64,000 nucleotides of DNA from the NCBI RefSeq assembly GCF_003987495.1, contig NZ_NGJU01000014.1, positions 1 to 64,000 on the forward strand. Reading direction: 5' to 3'. The notes beneath the pieces are model-generated. The model had not been told where the DNA came from. It saw nothing but the letters and a program-made list of their open reading frames with translations, and made no database searches. The position numbers and the translations under genes are program-made. Position 1 is the first letter of the stretch. Each line of letters opens with the position of its first letter. The DNA comes from Vagococcus salmoninarum (GTDB taxonomy: Bacteria > Bacillota > Bacilli > Lactobacillales > Vagococcaceae). This document shows, piece after piece, positions 27,226-36,472 of this stretch.

Positions 27226-28521
27226 TCAAAGACCGTCTAAACCGCCAGCATGGCCACCGACTAAAGTGCTACGTTTAATCGCTGTTCCCCCTGGCATTAA
27301 AGAATTAGCGTGAACGAGGGCGGTAAAGCCATATTTTTGGCGAATCTTATCGACTAAATACTCAAGGCGGTGAGCGTTTAATTGTTCCTGGCTGTCGGTA
27401 AACAAATCTAGTTGAATATTAGTATGATAGACTAGTTTCGTATAACTTAATCCTAGGTGGCGTAAAGTTTGACCACGCCAATGTTTATTAAAGAGAATTA
27501 AACAATAATTAGCGAGTTCTAAAGAATTATTAGTCATGGGGATTTTCATTTGACGGGAAAAACTCGCTTTACCTTCATAGTCAGGTTCAGCAAAACCAAC
27601 AAATAAGCTGAGACATTCGGTTTGACAATGGTGTCTGCGCAAGCGAGTGGCCACTTGATCAGCCATTTCACGTAAGATAACTTCGATTTCAGATTGTTTA
27701 GTATAATCTCTCATTAAGACTTGGGAGTTACTGTAAGACTTTTCAAGGGGCTGATAAGTCTCATTTAACTGGCTACGGTCAATTCCCCAAGCGTGAGCGT
27801 ATAACTGTTCACCAATCATCCCTAAGCGTTCTTTAAGGCGGTAGCGATCACTGTGAGCTAAATCATAAACAGAGTTGATCCCTAGTTTATTAAGACGGAG
27901 GGCCGTCCGTGTACCAATTCCCCACATGTCGGTTAAGTTTTCGATTTTCCAAATAGTTTTGGCAACATCTTGGTAATGCCATTGAGCAATAAAGTCAGCG
28001 TTGTGTTTTGCTTCAATATCTAAGGCTAGTTTAGCTAATAGAGGATTATCGCCAATGCCAATCGTACAGTGAAGGCCAGTTTCAGCGAAAATTAAGCTTT
28101 TAATCAAATGAGCAACGTCGTAAGGGGTCTTGCCAAAAAGCTGATAACTTTTAGTTAAATCAACAAAAAATTCATCGATTGAGTAAGCGTAAAAGTCTTC
28201 ATCGGCCACATGGCGACGAATGATTTCAGCAATTTCCATGTTCTTTTGGATGTAATAAGTCATCCGAGGTGGAACGACGTATAAATCGGGATGGTCAGGT
28301 AAATCAAATTTACGAGTGACATTAGAAATCCCTAGTTCTTTTTTGGCAGCTGGCGAAGCGGCTAAAACTAGACCGCCATTACTTTCGGCATTGCTCATCA
28401 CAACGAGCAAGGTGGTTAAAGGATCTAAGTTCCGATGGAGGCATTCCACTGAGGCGTAAAAAGACTTCATATCAATGCACAAAATCACCTGACTAGGTTC
28501 ATTTTCGTAGTTATAGTACAT
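27226..28521 (-). CDS. Y-family translesion DNA polymerase (UvrX/UmuC type)
   Basis: 431 residues. Starts with the palm motif ILCIDMKSFYASVECLHRNL (first catalytic Asp; quoted within limit), second acidic motif YSIDEFFVDLT (about 115), then helix-hairpin-helix WGIGTRTALRLNKLGI (about 200) and the little-finger domain (about 255-370). Bypasses damaged bases with low fidelity. The LexA box inside its promoter makes SOS control very likely. AAGGAGG precedes ATG 28521. First gene of a two-gene operon with the YolD gene. Confidence 0.92.
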   Translation of the reverse strand: MYYNYENEPSQVILCIDMKSFYASVECLHRNLDPLTTLLVVMSNAESNGGLVLAASPAAKKELGISNVTRKFDLPDHPDLYVVPPRMTYYIQKNMEIAEIIRRHVADEDFYAYSIDEFFVDLTKSYQLFGKTPYDVAHLIKSLIFAETGLHCTIGIGDNPLLAKLALDIEAKHNADFIAQWHYQDVAKTIWKIENLTDMWGIGTRTALRLNKLGINSVYDLAHSDRYRLKERLGMIGEQLYAHAWGIDRSQLNETYQPLEKSYSNSQVLMRDYTKQSEIEVILREMADQVATRLRRHHCQTECLSLFVGFAEPDYEGKASFSRQMKIPMTNNSLELANYCLILFNKHWRGQTLRHLGLSYTKLVYHTNIQLDLFTDSQEQLNAHRLEYLVDKIRQKYGFTALVHANSLMPGGTAIKRSTLVGGHAGGLDGL

Positions 28522-28556
28522 TAGACAGACCTCCTTTATAATCTAAGTCTGATTAC

Positions 28557-28585
28557 ATTGTACGAACGTACGTTCTTTTTGTAAA
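28557..28585 (-). promoter_or_regulatory. SOS promoter with LexA box in the spacer
   Basis: Minus strand: TTTACA (28585..28580), 17-base spacer, TACAAT (28562..28557). The spacer holds CGAAC-GTAC-GTTCT on the plus strand (28563-28576), nine of ten consensus positions of the Gram-positive LexA site CGAAC-N4-GTTCG. Occupancy would block the polymerase directly. Confidence 0.85.
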
Positions 28586-28611
28586 GGGGAACAGGTGATT
28601 TTTAGGCAAAA

Positions 28612-28640
28612 TAAAAAACGAGAAAGGTTTAGTTTCTCGT
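28612..28640 (-). terminator. terminator of the DUF1827 gene
   Basis: ACGAGAAA (28618-28625) pairs with TTTCTCGT (28633-28640); U-run on the minus strand from the A-run at 28612-28618. Confidence 0.85.
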
Positions 28641-28664
28641 CTTTTATTGACTCATAAGCGATTA

Positions 28665-28976
28665 TTAAGCTTTAACAGCATTAGGTAAGCTAATTTCTAT
28701 TGGAATAGAAATTTCAACGATACCGTCTAGTTGGATCACACTAAGGCTTTCTTTATCGCTAGGGTCTTTAACTAAGCGTCTAAGAACAGTGTTAACTTCC
28801 TCTTTTTTGATATTGCGTTGCTTATTCGTAATTAAAATTTCTTTATGAGTAGGAGCTTCCGTATAAATAACAGAAGATTTGCCCAAAGTGAAGACTTTAA
28901 TATAGTGAGCATCGGTACTTGCTAACTGTTTGTTAACTAAATCTGGGTAGCTATTTGTTACGTCGATCAGTTTCAT
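28665..28976 (-). CDS. DUF1827 family protein
   Basis: 103 residues, a small family restricted mainly to enterococci, streptococci and relatives. Mixed alpha/beta with no signal peptide or membrane segment; recognisable phrases are MKLIDVTNSYPDLV at the start, VFTLGKSSVIYTEAPTHKE in the middle and VIQLDGIVEISIPIEISLP near the end. Function is unknown. It lies just downstream of clpE on the same strand, an arrangement shared with related genera, but a clpE terminator separates them. AGGTGAAAAGAA precedes ATG 28976. Confidence 0.75.
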   Translation of the reverse strand: MKLIDVTNSYPDLVNKQLASTDAHYIKVFTLGKSSVIYTEAPTHKEILITNKQRNIKKEEVNTVLRRLVKDPSDKESLSVIQLDGIVEISIPIEISLPNAVKA

Positions 28977-29099
28977 TTCTTTTCACCTCGCAAACTGACA
29001 TAATGGATTGATTAACATTTGTCGATGTTTAAGATTATCTTAAGTCTATTATAACTTTTTTATGTGAATTTTTCAAAGATATCTACTTATTTTCTTATA

Positions 29100-29137
29100 A
29101 AAAAAAGAACTGCTCGGAAAATATCGAACAGTTCTTT
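29100..29137 (-). terminator. terminator of clpE
   Basis: AAGAACTG and CAGTTCTT form the stem with an inner TCG/CGA pairing, T-run on the minus strand. Directly after the clpE stop. Confidence 0.85.
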
Positions 29138-29145
29138 TATTTTTG

Positions 29146-31344
29146 TTATTTATCAACTATTATTTCGGCGTGAGCAACCGTTATTTCAGCATCTTCCGCT
29201 AAGTTAGCGACTAAAGTTTTGATTTCCGGATGGTCAAGGTAGAAGTCGGCGATGTTATCTTCAATTTCTTCTTGAATGACTCGTCTTAAAGGGCGAGCCC
29301 CCATAGCTGGATCATAACCGAGTTCAACTAATTTTTCTTTGACAGGTTGATCAACGGTAATATGTAAACCTTGCTCACTTAACATGTGATTAACATCGGC
29401 TAACATTAAGTCGACAATTTCTAAAAGATTTTCTTTAGAGAGAGCTTTAAATTCGACGATGCTATCAAAACGATTTAAAAATTCTGGTTTGAAATAATTA
29501 TCTAGTTGACCAAGAACAGCTTTAGTTGTCCCTTCACGGATGGCACTGAAGCCAACGTTCGCTTCAACGTTGCTCGTACCAGCGTTACTGGTCATAATGA
29601 TTAAAGTATCTTTGAAGCTGACGGTCCGCCCTTGAGAATCAGTTAAGCGACCATCATCTAGAATTTGTAAAAACATATGCAGAACATCAGGATGGGCTTT
29701 TTCAACTTCGTCTAACAGAATTAAACTGTATGGGGTACGGCGAACTTGTTCCGTTAATTGACCAGCATCATCATAGCCAACATAACCAGGAGGAGAACCA
29801 ATCAATTTTGCCACACTGTGTTTTTCCATAAATTCACTCATATCAAAACGAATCATCGCTTCAGGAGAGCCGAACATTTCCGTCGCTAATTGTTTAGCTA
29901 ATTCAGTCTTACCGACACCAGTCGGACCAACAAATAAGAAAGAACCAATCGGGCGATTCTTTTTGTTAAGCCCAATCCGATTCCGGCGAATGGCTTTCGC
30001 CACCTTATCAACGGCTTCGTTTTGACCAATCACCTGAGATTTTAAATCAACGGCTAGATTTTTCAGTTGGGTTTGTTCTTTTTCTTTTAAATCGCCAACA
30101 GGAATGCCAGTCTGTCTTTCGACAACTTCTTCCATATCTTTTTCCGTCACGATTGGCATATCTTCCTCAGTGACTTGCTTTTCTTTTAGCTCAGTTAATT
30201 TCGTTACTTGATCACGATAGTAGGCGGCTTTTTCGTAATCTTCTTCAAGGGAGGCTTGTTGCTTGTGCACTTCGGCTTGCTGTAATTTTTCTTCTAAGAC
30301 TTTAGGGTCCATTGTTTGAATCGTTAAATTTTTCTTAGAACCAGTTTCATCTAGTAAATCAATGGCTTTATCTGGTAAGAAACGGTCTTGAATGTAACGA
30401 CTAGAGAGGCTAACAGCACTTTCGATAGCTTCTTCAGTGTACTTGACGTGATGATAGTCTTCGTAGCGCTTTTGAATCCCTTGTAAAATCTTGATTGTTT
30501 CCTCTTCCGTCGGTTCATCGACTTGAACAGGTTGTAAACGACGTTCTAAGGCGGCATCTTTTTCAATAATCCGATACTCATTTAAAGTCGTGGCGCCAAC
30601 CATTTGAAATTCACCACGAGCCAAGGCGGGTTTTAAAATATTACCAGCGTCCATATTTCCTTCACCGGAACTACCAGCCCCGACTAACTCATGAACTTCA
30701 TCAATGAATAAAATAATTCGTTGGTCGTTTTGGACTTCCGTCATTAATTGTTGCATCCGTTCTTCGAATTGCCCGCGGATGCCTGTGCCTTGGACTAAAG
30801 AAACCACATCTAATTGAATGACTTCTTTGTCTCGAAGTTTTTGAGGAACGTCACTATTAGCGATCATCAAAGCTAGACCTTCAGCGACAGCTGTTTTACC
30901 GACACCAGGTTCACCGATTAAAACAGGATTGTTTTTTGTTCGGCGGTTTAAAATTTCAATCACCCGGGTAATTTCTTGATCGCGACCAATCACTGGATCA
31001 ATTTTACCTTGCCGGGCTTGTTCGGTTAAATTTAAACCATATTCTTGTAATAAAGAACGGCCTTGTTGTTGTCTTGGCTGTTGAGGTGGAAGGTTACCAC
31101 CTTGATTTTGAGTTGGTGGTGTTCCTTGATTAGTGGCCATTTGTTGTGACATTGCCTTGAACCAATCATCAATGGAACTAAAGCCATAGGGATCTTGCTT
31201 ACTGCCTTGTAACGGCTTTCCTTGTTGGTAGTTTTTAAGTTCTTGATAACACGTTTGGCAGTAATCAATTTGTTTGCGCTCGCCACCGAGATTAGCATAT
31301 AAATGGATTGTAGCATCATTTTTTTGACATTTTTGACATAACAT
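29146..31344 (-). CDS. clpE: ATP-dependent Clp protease ATPase subunit ClpE
   Basis: 732 residues. The N-terminal zinc finger CQKCQKN...CQTC (Cys 3, 6, 29, 32 region) is the ClpE signature; a Q/P-rich linker lies at about 60-98. Two AAA+ modules follow: Walker [14 protein letters not shown] (about 143) and [12 protein letters not shown] (about 470), with a UVR/coiled-coil middle segment at about 345-395. Unfolds proteins for ClpP; in Firmicutes it is a heat-shock gene and helps remove CtsR. The CtsR site upstream fits this. Confidence 0.95.
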   Translation of the reverse strand: MLCQKCQKNDATIHLYANLGGERKQIDYCQTCYQELKNYQQGKPLQGSKQDPYGFSSIDDWFKAMSQQMATNQGTPPTQNQGGNLPPQQPRQQQGRSLLQEYGLNLTEQARQGKIDPVIGRDQEITRVIEILNRRTKNNPVLIGEPGVGKTAVAEGLALMIANSDVPQKLRDKEVIQLDVVSLVQGTGIRGQFEERMQQLMTEVQNDQRIILFIDEVHELVGAGSSGEGNMDAGNILKPALARGEFQMVGATTLNEYRIIEKDAALERRLQPVQVDEPTEEETIKILQGIQKRYEDYHHVKYTEEAIESAVSLSSRYIQDRFLPDKAIDLLDETGSKKNLTIQTMDPKVLEEKLQQAEVHKQQASLEEDYEKAAYYRDQVTKLTELKEKQVTEEDMPIVTEKDMEEVVERQTGIPVGDLKEKEQTQLKNLAVDLKSQVIGQNEAVDKVAKAIRRNRIGLNKKNRPIGSFLFVGPTGVGKTELAKQLATEMFGSPEAMIRFDMSEFMEKHSVAKLIGSPPGYVGYDDAGQLTEQVRRTPYSLILLDEVEKAHPDVLHMFLQILDDGRLTDSQGRTVSFKDTLIIMTSNAGTSNVEANVGFSAIREGTTKAVLGQLDNYFKPEFLNRFDSIVEFKALSKENLLEIVDLMLADVNHMLSEQGLHITVDQPVKEKLVELGYDPAMGARPLRRVIQEEIEDNIADFYLDHPEIKTLVANLAEDAEITVAHAEIIVDK

Positions 31345-31383
31345 TCAGATCACATCCTTAATTAGTAAGTTGTCAAAGTAGTC

Positions 31384-31437
31384 ATTGACCTATTTTGACC
31401 TTTGGTTTTAGTATACCATTTTTAAGGAGTCAATCAA
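31384..31437 (-). promoter_or_regulatory. clpE promoter with CtsR operator
   Basis: Minus strand: TTGATT (31437..31432), 16-base spacer, TATACT (31415..31410). Just past the expected start is AGGTCAAAATAGGTCAA (31401..31385), a near match to the CtsR tandem repeat RGTCAAANANRGTCAAA. GTCAAAGTAGTCA on the other strand at 31368 may be a weaker second site. Confidence 0.8.
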
Positions 31438-31534
31438 GAAATATGACTAGGGCGGAAAGTTCTCATCTCAGAAGGGTTATATCAAGAACCGCTCTCTTTT
31501 TTGTGGTAAACTAGATAGAAGAAGAGGTGATAAT

Positions 31535-31723
31535 GTGAGTGAAAATCCGTACACAGCTAAAATTGATCAATTAGTTGCTGGTCTTTTGAATGAAATTGTC
31601 ATTGAACATGCTGAATTTATGTTATTTCGTGAGGCTTGGCTCGTTCATTCCCAACGAAAGTCGATTATTGGTGAAGCGACTTTAGGTGGCGGAGTGACTT
31701 ATAGGTTTCTGAAAGAATCATAA
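31535..31723 (+). CDS. small protein of unknown function
   Basis: 62 residues from GTG 31535, seven bases after AAGAGGTG; the overlapping ATG at 31533 reads into a stop at once. Soluble, mildly acidic, no signal peptide: an N-terminal helix (IDQLVAGLLNEIVIEHAEFM) then a basic, Gly-rich end (GEATLGGGVTYRFLK). I do not recognise the family. It lies between divergent clpE and the ptsHI operon. The ribosome site and codon use like its neighbours support a real gene. Confidence 0.55.
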   Translation: MSENPYTAKIDQLVAGLLNEIVIEHAEFMLFREAWLVHSQRKSIIGEATLGGGVTYRFLKES

Positions 31724-31769
31724 AAATAGAACATAATTTACAGAAAGTTCACAATGTAATATAAAAATG

Positions 31770-31798
31770 TTGTAACTAAGCCAAAAAAATGGTAATGT
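31770..31798 (+). promoter_or_regulatory. possible ptsHI promoter
   Basis: TTGTAA (31770-31775), 17-base spacer, TAATGT (31793-31798), about 95 bases before ptsH. Only partly consensus. Confidence 0.35.
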
Positions 31799-31896
31799 TT
31801 AGAATTGAAAGGGTAAATAATTAAGGTCTAAATTTAGTCCATTTTAACCTTAATATACCCTGATAAATAAAACCCACTTAAAGGAGAACGATTCTT

Positions 31897-32163
31897 ATGG
31901 AAAAAAAAGATTTTCACATTGTAGCTGATACAGGTATCCACGCACGTCCAGCAACACTATTGGTTCAAACTGCTAGTAAATTTAACTCAGATGTTAACTT
32001 AGAGTATAAAGGTAAGTCTGTAAACCTTAAATCTATTATGGGTGTTATGTCATTAGGAGTTGGTCAAGGAGCTGACGTAGTAATCACTACTGAAGGCGCT
32101 GACGAAGCTGATGCTATGGCAGCGATTGTTGATACAATGACAAAAGAAGGATTATCTGAATAA
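31897..32163 (+). CDS. ptsH: phosphocarrier protein HPr
   Basis: 88 residues. Active-site His15 is in [10 protein letters not shown], and the regulatory serine of HPr kinase is in [10 protein letters not shown] (Ser46). It relays phosphate from enzyme I to sugar-specific EIIA proteins and, as P-Ser-HPr, acts with CcpA in catabolite repression. AAAGGAGAACG precedes ATG. The stop codon overlaps the ptsI ATG (TAATG), giving tight coupling. Confidence 0.97.
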   Translation: MEKKDFHIVADTGIHARPATLLVQTASKFNSDVNLEYKGKSVNLKSIMGVMSLGVGQGADVVITTEGADEADAMAAIVDTMTKEGLSE

Positions 32164-33884
32164 TGGTAGAAATGTTAAAAGGGATCGCGGCTAGTGATGG
32201 TGTTGCTATTGCAAAAGCTTATTTGTTAGTGCAACCTGATTTGTCATTTTCTAAAATAACTGTTGAAGATTCAGAAGGCGAAATCGCCCGCTTAGAAAAA
32301 GCGTTAGCGAAATCAACAGAAGAACTTCAAGCCATTCGGACAAAAGCAGCTGAAGCCTTAGGAGAAGAAGAAGCGCAAGTTTTTGACGCTCACTTAATGG
32401 TCTTAGCTGACCCAGAGATGATTGGTAGTATTGAAACAAGTATCCGCGACAATAAAAATAATGCAGAGTCTGGCTTAAAAGAAGTCACTGATATGTTTAT
32501 TGGCATGTTCGAAGCAATGGATGACAATCCATACATGCAAGAACGAGCAGCAGATATTAAAGATGTTACAAAACGTGTCTTAAGTCATTTGTTAGGCGTT
32601 AAATTACCAAACCCATCAATGATTGATGAAGAAGTAATTGTCGTTGCCCATGACTTAACACCAAGTGATACAGCTCAATTAGATCGTCGTTACGTTAAAG
32701 CCTTTGTTACTGACATTGGTGGACGGACGTCTCACTCAGCAATTATGGCTCGTTCTCTTGAAATTCCGGCAATTGTTGGAACAATGGAAATCACAGCTAA
32801 AGTTGTTGAAGGGGATATGTTAGCGGTTAACGGTATTGATGGTGATGTTTACATTCATCCAACAGATGAACAAAAACAAGCAGTTCAAGCCAAAGGTGCT
32901 GAATATGATGAACTTAAAGTAGAATGGGAAAAGCTGAAAGATGCTGAAACTGTGACTGCTGACGGTAAACATATTGAATTAGCAGCTAATATCGGAACAC
33001 CTAAAGACCTTGACGGTGTTAGAAATAATGGTGCGGAAGCCATCGGTTTATACCGAACTGAATTCCTGTATATGGACTCACCTGACTTTCCAACTGAAGA
33101 GGCACAGTACGAAGCTTATAAAGCAGTATTAGAAGGTATGAACGGTAAGCCAGTTGTTGTCCGCACAATGGACATCGGTGGCGATAAAGAGTTATCTTAC
33201 TTAACACTGCCTCATGAAATGAATCCATTTTTAGGTTACCGTGCAATTCGGATTTGTTTAGCTGAAGATGAAATGTTCCGAACACAATTGCGTGCACTTC
33301 TACGTGCGTCAGTTCACGGACCATTACGCATCATGTTCCCAATGATTGCTACACTTCAAGAATTTAGAAGTGCTAAAGCATTGTTAGAAGATGAAAAAGC
33401 TAAATTAGTCGCTGAAGGTATTGCTGTATCTGAAGAAATTCAAGTAGGTATCATGATCGAAATTCCAGCTGCGGCTGTAATTGCTGATAAATTCGCTAAA
33501 GAAGTTGACTTCTTCAGTGTAGGTACTAATGATTTAATTCAATACACAATGGCAGCTGACCGAATGAATGAACGTGTCTCTTACCTTTACCAACCATATA
33601 ACCCAGCTATCTTACGTTTACTTAAAAACGTCATTGACGCAGCTCACGCTGAAGGCAAATGGGCAGGGATGTGTGGAGAAATGGCTGGGGATCAAACAGC
33701 TGTTCCTTTACTAGTCGGTTTAGGCTTAGATGAGTTTTCAATGAGCGCAACGAGTATCTTAAAAACTCGTAGCTTGATGAAACGTTTAGATACAACGAAA
33801 ATGGCTGAGTTAGCGGAGAAAGCAATCAATGATTGTGATACTGCTGATGAAGTTGTTGCCTTAGTAGCTGAATACACAAAATAA
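32163..33884 (+). CDS. ptsI: phosphoenolpyruvate-protein phosphotransferase, enzyme I
   Basis: 573 residues. The phospho-accepting His lies in [20 protein letters not shown] (about 190; quoted within limit), the PEP-binding barrel has [11 protein letters not shown] (about 295) and the catalytic Cys is in [11 protein letters not shown] (about 502). Takes phosphate from PEP and passes it to HPr. Translationally coupled to ptsH; the pair ends at a strong terminator. Confidence 0.97.
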   Translation: MVEMLKGIAASDGVAIAKAYLLVQPDLSFSKITVEDSEGEIARLEKALAKSTEELQAIRTKAAEALGEEEAQVFDAHLMVLADPEMIGSIETSIRDNKNNAESGLKEVTDMFIGMFEAMDDNPYMQERAADIKDVTKRVLSHLLGVKLPNPSMIDEEVIVVAHDLTPSDTAQLDRRYVKAFVTDIGGRTSHSAIMARSLEIPAIVGTMEITAKVVEGDMLAVNGIDGDVYIHPTDEQKQAVQAKGAEYDELKVEWEKLKDAETVTADGKHIELAANIGTPKDLDGVRNNGAEAIGLYRTEFLYMDSPDFPTEEAQYEAYKAVLEGMNGKPVVVRTMDIGGDKELSYLTLPHEMNPFLGYRAIRICLAEDEMFRTQLRALLRASVHGPLRIMFPMIATLQEFRSAKALLEDEKAKLVAEGIAVSEEIQVGIMIEIPAAAVIADKFAKEVDFFSVGTNDLIQYTMAADRMNERVSYLYQPYNPAILRLLKNVIDAAHAEGKWAGMCGEMAGDQTAVPLLVGLGLDEFSMSATSILKTRSLMKRLDTTKMAELAEKAINDCDTADEVVALVAEYTK

Positions 33885-33893
33885 TAATCACTA

Positions 33894-33925
33894 AGACCAT
33901 TTCTTTTTAGAAATGGTCTTTTTTG
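33894..33925 (+). terminator. terminator of ptsHI
   Basis: AGACCATTTCT (33894-33904) and AGAAATGGTCT (33909-33919) form an 11-bp stem with a TTTT loop, followed by a T-run. Confidence 0.92.
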
Positions 33926-33971
33926 TTGTCTTTTTTTAACGATACGTTAATTAATAGATAAGTTTATTCAA

Positions 33972-34000
33972 TTAATCTATAAGGTGAATTATGGTATAAT
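33972..34000 (+). promoter_or_regulatory. possible promoter of the glycolipid operon
   Basis: TATAAT at 33995-34000 with TTAATC 17 bases upstream (33972-33977). The -10 box is perfect, the -35 poor. Leader of about 120 bases with pairing segments (see findings). Confidence 0.4.
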
Positions 34001-34129
34001 ATCACAAGACTAACAAAAGTTCAGACTTTAGATTGAGTGACAAGAAGTCTTGATATGTTATAGTAAATATAATTACTGAACTAAAGTGAAAAAAATGGAA
34101 TGAACGGTCCAACTATTGGAGGGAACATC

Positions 34130-35182
34130 ATGAAAGTATTACTGTATTTTGAAGGTGAATCTATCCTTGCAAAATCGGGAATCGGTCGGGCTCTAGAGCA
34201 TCAAAAACGAGCATTGACAGAAATGGGCATCGACTATACGACAGATCCCTTAGCCACTGATTATGATATTTTACATATCAACACTTACGGCATAAATAGT
34301 CGTTCGATGATAAAAAAAGCTCGAAAACTCGGGAAAAAAGTTATTTATCATGCTCATACTACGGAAGAGGATTTTAGAGATTCATTTATTGGCTCTAATC
34401 AATTATCGCCCTTAGTCAAAAAATATTTAATTGGGTTATATTCACGGGCAGATTGTTTAATTACTCCGACCCCTTATTCAAAAAGTTTGTTAGAAAATTA
34501 CGGCATTGAGCTACCAATTAAAGCCATATCTAATGGCATTGATTTGGATAAATATCAACGAAACCCAGACAAAGAAGCTCTGTTTAGACAACATTTTCAA
34601 ATCAAGGAAGCAGAAAAAGTGATTATCTGTGTTGGTTTATATTTTGAACGAAAAGGGATTACCGATTTTATTAAAATCGCTGAAGCTCTACCAGAGTACC
34701 GATTTATCTGGTTTGGTCACACGCCATTAATTTCAATTCCTAACCACGTTAGAAAATTAGTTTTAGACAAACATCCAGAAAACGTTGAATTTCCCGGTTA
34801 TATCAAAGGGGATGTCATCGAAGGTGCCTTTTCCGCTAGTGATCTATTTTTCTTTCCTTCTTATGAAGAAACGGAAGGCATCGTTGTTTTAGAAGCCTTA
34901 GCCAGTCAACAAAATGTCTTAGTTAGAGACATTCCCGTTTATGATAAATGGTTAGAAGATGGTGTTAACTGTTATAAGGGTCAAAACAATCATGAATTTA
35001 TTACTAAAATTCAACAAATCATTAATCAAGAATTACCAAGTACGAAAGAAAAAGCTTTAGCAGTAGCCGAAGAACGGAGCATTACTGAAGTTGGAAAATT
35101 ATTGAAGGCAGTTTACGAAGAGGTCTTATCCCAAAAGGAACTGGAAAAAACAGAATCAGAGTATTCTTATCAACAAAATTAG
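34130..35182 (+). CDS. glycosyltransferase, BgsA/CpoA-like (second sugar of glycolipid anchor)
   Basis: 350 residues from ATG 34130, nine bases after GGAGGG; a longer frame from 34100 has no ribosome site. GT4-type GT-B fold: N-terminal acceptor domain with YDILHINTYG, C-terminal nucleotide-sugar domain with YFERKGITDFIK (about 186) and the E-x7-E motif EETEGIVVLEAL (about 256). No membrane segment. In E. faecalis bgsA, upstream of bgsB, adds the second glucose to make diglucosyl-diacylglycerol. Operon order here is the same, so that role is inferred; the donor sugar is not certain. Confidence 0.75.
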   Translation: MKVLLYFEGESILAKSGIGRALEHQKRALTEMGIDYTTDPLATDYDILHINTYGINSRSMIKKARKLGKKVIYHAHTTEEDFRDSFIGSNQLSPLVKKYLIGLYSRADCLITPTPYSKSLLENYGIELPIKAISNGIDLDKYQRNPDKEALFRQHFQIKEAEKVIICVGLYFERKGITDFIKIAEALPEYRFIWFGHTPLISIPNHVRKLVLDKHPENVEFPGYIKGDVIEGAFSASDLFFFPSYEETEGIVVLEALASQQNVLVRDIPVYDKWLEDGVNCYKGQNNHEFITKIQQIINQELPSTKEKALAVAEERSITEVGKLLKAVYEEVLSQKELEKTESEYSYQQN

Positions 35183-35208
35183 TTCCGGGAGTTACGGAGG
35201 AATAAAAA

Positions 35209-36450
35209 GTGAAAATTGGTTTTTTTACAGATACTTATTTCCCACAAGTCAGTGGGGTCGCAACATCAATTAAAACATTAAAAGAAGAGTTAGAAAAGCG
35301 GGGACATGACGTTTTTATTTTTACGACCTCAGATCCGAAAGCTGATGAAGCTGAGCTAGGAATTATTAGGATGCCTAGTATCCCCTTCATTTCTTTTAAA
35401 GATCGCCGGGTCGTTGTTAGTGGGATGATCGATGCCTATGAAAAGGCTAAAAAATATCATTTAGATATTATTCATACCCATACCGAATTTGGCACAGGTT
35501 GGTTAGGGAAGTATATTGCCAAACGGTTGAAAATACCTGTCGTTCACACTTATCATACGATGTATGAAGACTACTTACATTATATCGCTCATGGGAAGCT
35601 GATCCGTCCTTATCACGTCAAACAAGCCTCACGAGCCTTTTGTCGGAATGCTAGTGGAATTGTCTGTCCTAGTGAACGAGTCGTCACAAAGTTAGAACAG
35701 TACAATGTTCAAGCCCCCTTATCGATTATTCCAACTGGGGTTAATTTAAGCCAGTTTGAGGAATCAGCGACACAGGATAACCAAATTAGCATTAGAGAAG
35801 AACATGGCTTAAGTCAAGAGGATGTCATCTTGCTTTCACTTAGCCGACTTTCTTATGAGAAAAATATTCACACGCTAATTAAAGGTTTGCCAGAGATTGT
35901 TGCGGCAATTCCTCAAGCCAAGCTGTTGATTGTCGGGAATGGACCATACTTACCTGAATTAGAAGCCTTAAGAGCGACCTTAAATTTAACGGAAGCGATT
36001 ATTTTTGTCGGAGAAGTTAACCATGATCAAGTTGGCCGCTATTACCGCCAGGCAGATTACTTTGTCAATGCTTCGGATTCAGAATCACAAGGCTTAACTT
36101 ATATTGAAGCTTTAGCAGCAAGTACTAAATTAGTTGTTAAACATAACGATTATTTGGCTCAATTAATTGTCGATCCGTCCTTAGGGAAGACTTTTACGGA
36201 AGACGAAGACTTTGCCTCAGCCTTTATTGAGTATTATCAAAGTCAGCCAGTGGATAATCCCGTCTTGCGACAAGAAAAATTATACGAAATATCTAGTGAA
36301 AACTTTGGGGCTAAGATTGAAAGATTTTATGAAGAAGCTCAGAGCTATTTCGAGACTCACGTCAGAGATGTGATTGAAGAAAGTTTAGAAGATAAGCAAA
36401 ATGATGAAAAGCTATTATTACCTTTAAAATTATTTAAGAAAAAAGACTAG
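35209..36450 (+). CDS. 1,2-diacylglycerol 3-glucosyltransferase (BgsB/alMGS-like)
   Basis: 413 residues. GT4 family with the typical start MKIGFFTDTYFPQVSGVATS, IIHTHTEFGTGWLGKYIA (about 88), SRLSYEKNIHTLIKGLP (about 220) and the E-x7-E motif SESQGLTYIEAL (about 297). It makes monoglucosyl-diacylglycerol, the first step of the glycolipid that anchors lipoteichoic acid. GGAGGAATAAAA precedes the GTG start. The C-terminal 50 residues are charged and probably aid membrane association. Middle gene of a three-gene operon. Confidence 0.82.
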   Translation: MKIGFFTDTYFPQVSGVATSIKTLKEELEKRGHDVFIFTTSDPKADEAELGIIRMPSIPFISFKDRRVVVSGMIDAYEKAKKYHLDIIHTHTEFGTGWLGKYIAKRLKIPVVHTYHTMYEDYLHYIAHGKLIRPYHVKQASRAFCRNASGIVCPSERVVTKLEQYNVQAPLSIIPTGVNLSQFEESATQDNQISIREEHGLSQEDVILLSLSRLSYEKNIHTLIKGLPEIVAAIPQAKLLIVGNGPYLPELEALRATLNLTEAIIFVGEVNHDQVGRYYRQADYFVNASDSESQGLTYIEALAASTKLVVKHNDYLAQLIVDPSLGKTFTEDEDFASAFIEYYQSQPVDNPVLRQEKLYEISSENFGAKIERFYEEAQSYFETHVRDVIEESLEDKQNDEKLLLPLKLFKKKD

Positions 36451-36472
36451 ACTTGCAGAAAGGGCCAATTAG

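Noticed and set aside
31452-31502. Hairpin GCGG..GTTCT / AGAACCGC followed by a T-run, as a terminator
   Set aside because: The arms share a base, leaving only short stems, and no plus-strand gene lies upstream to end.
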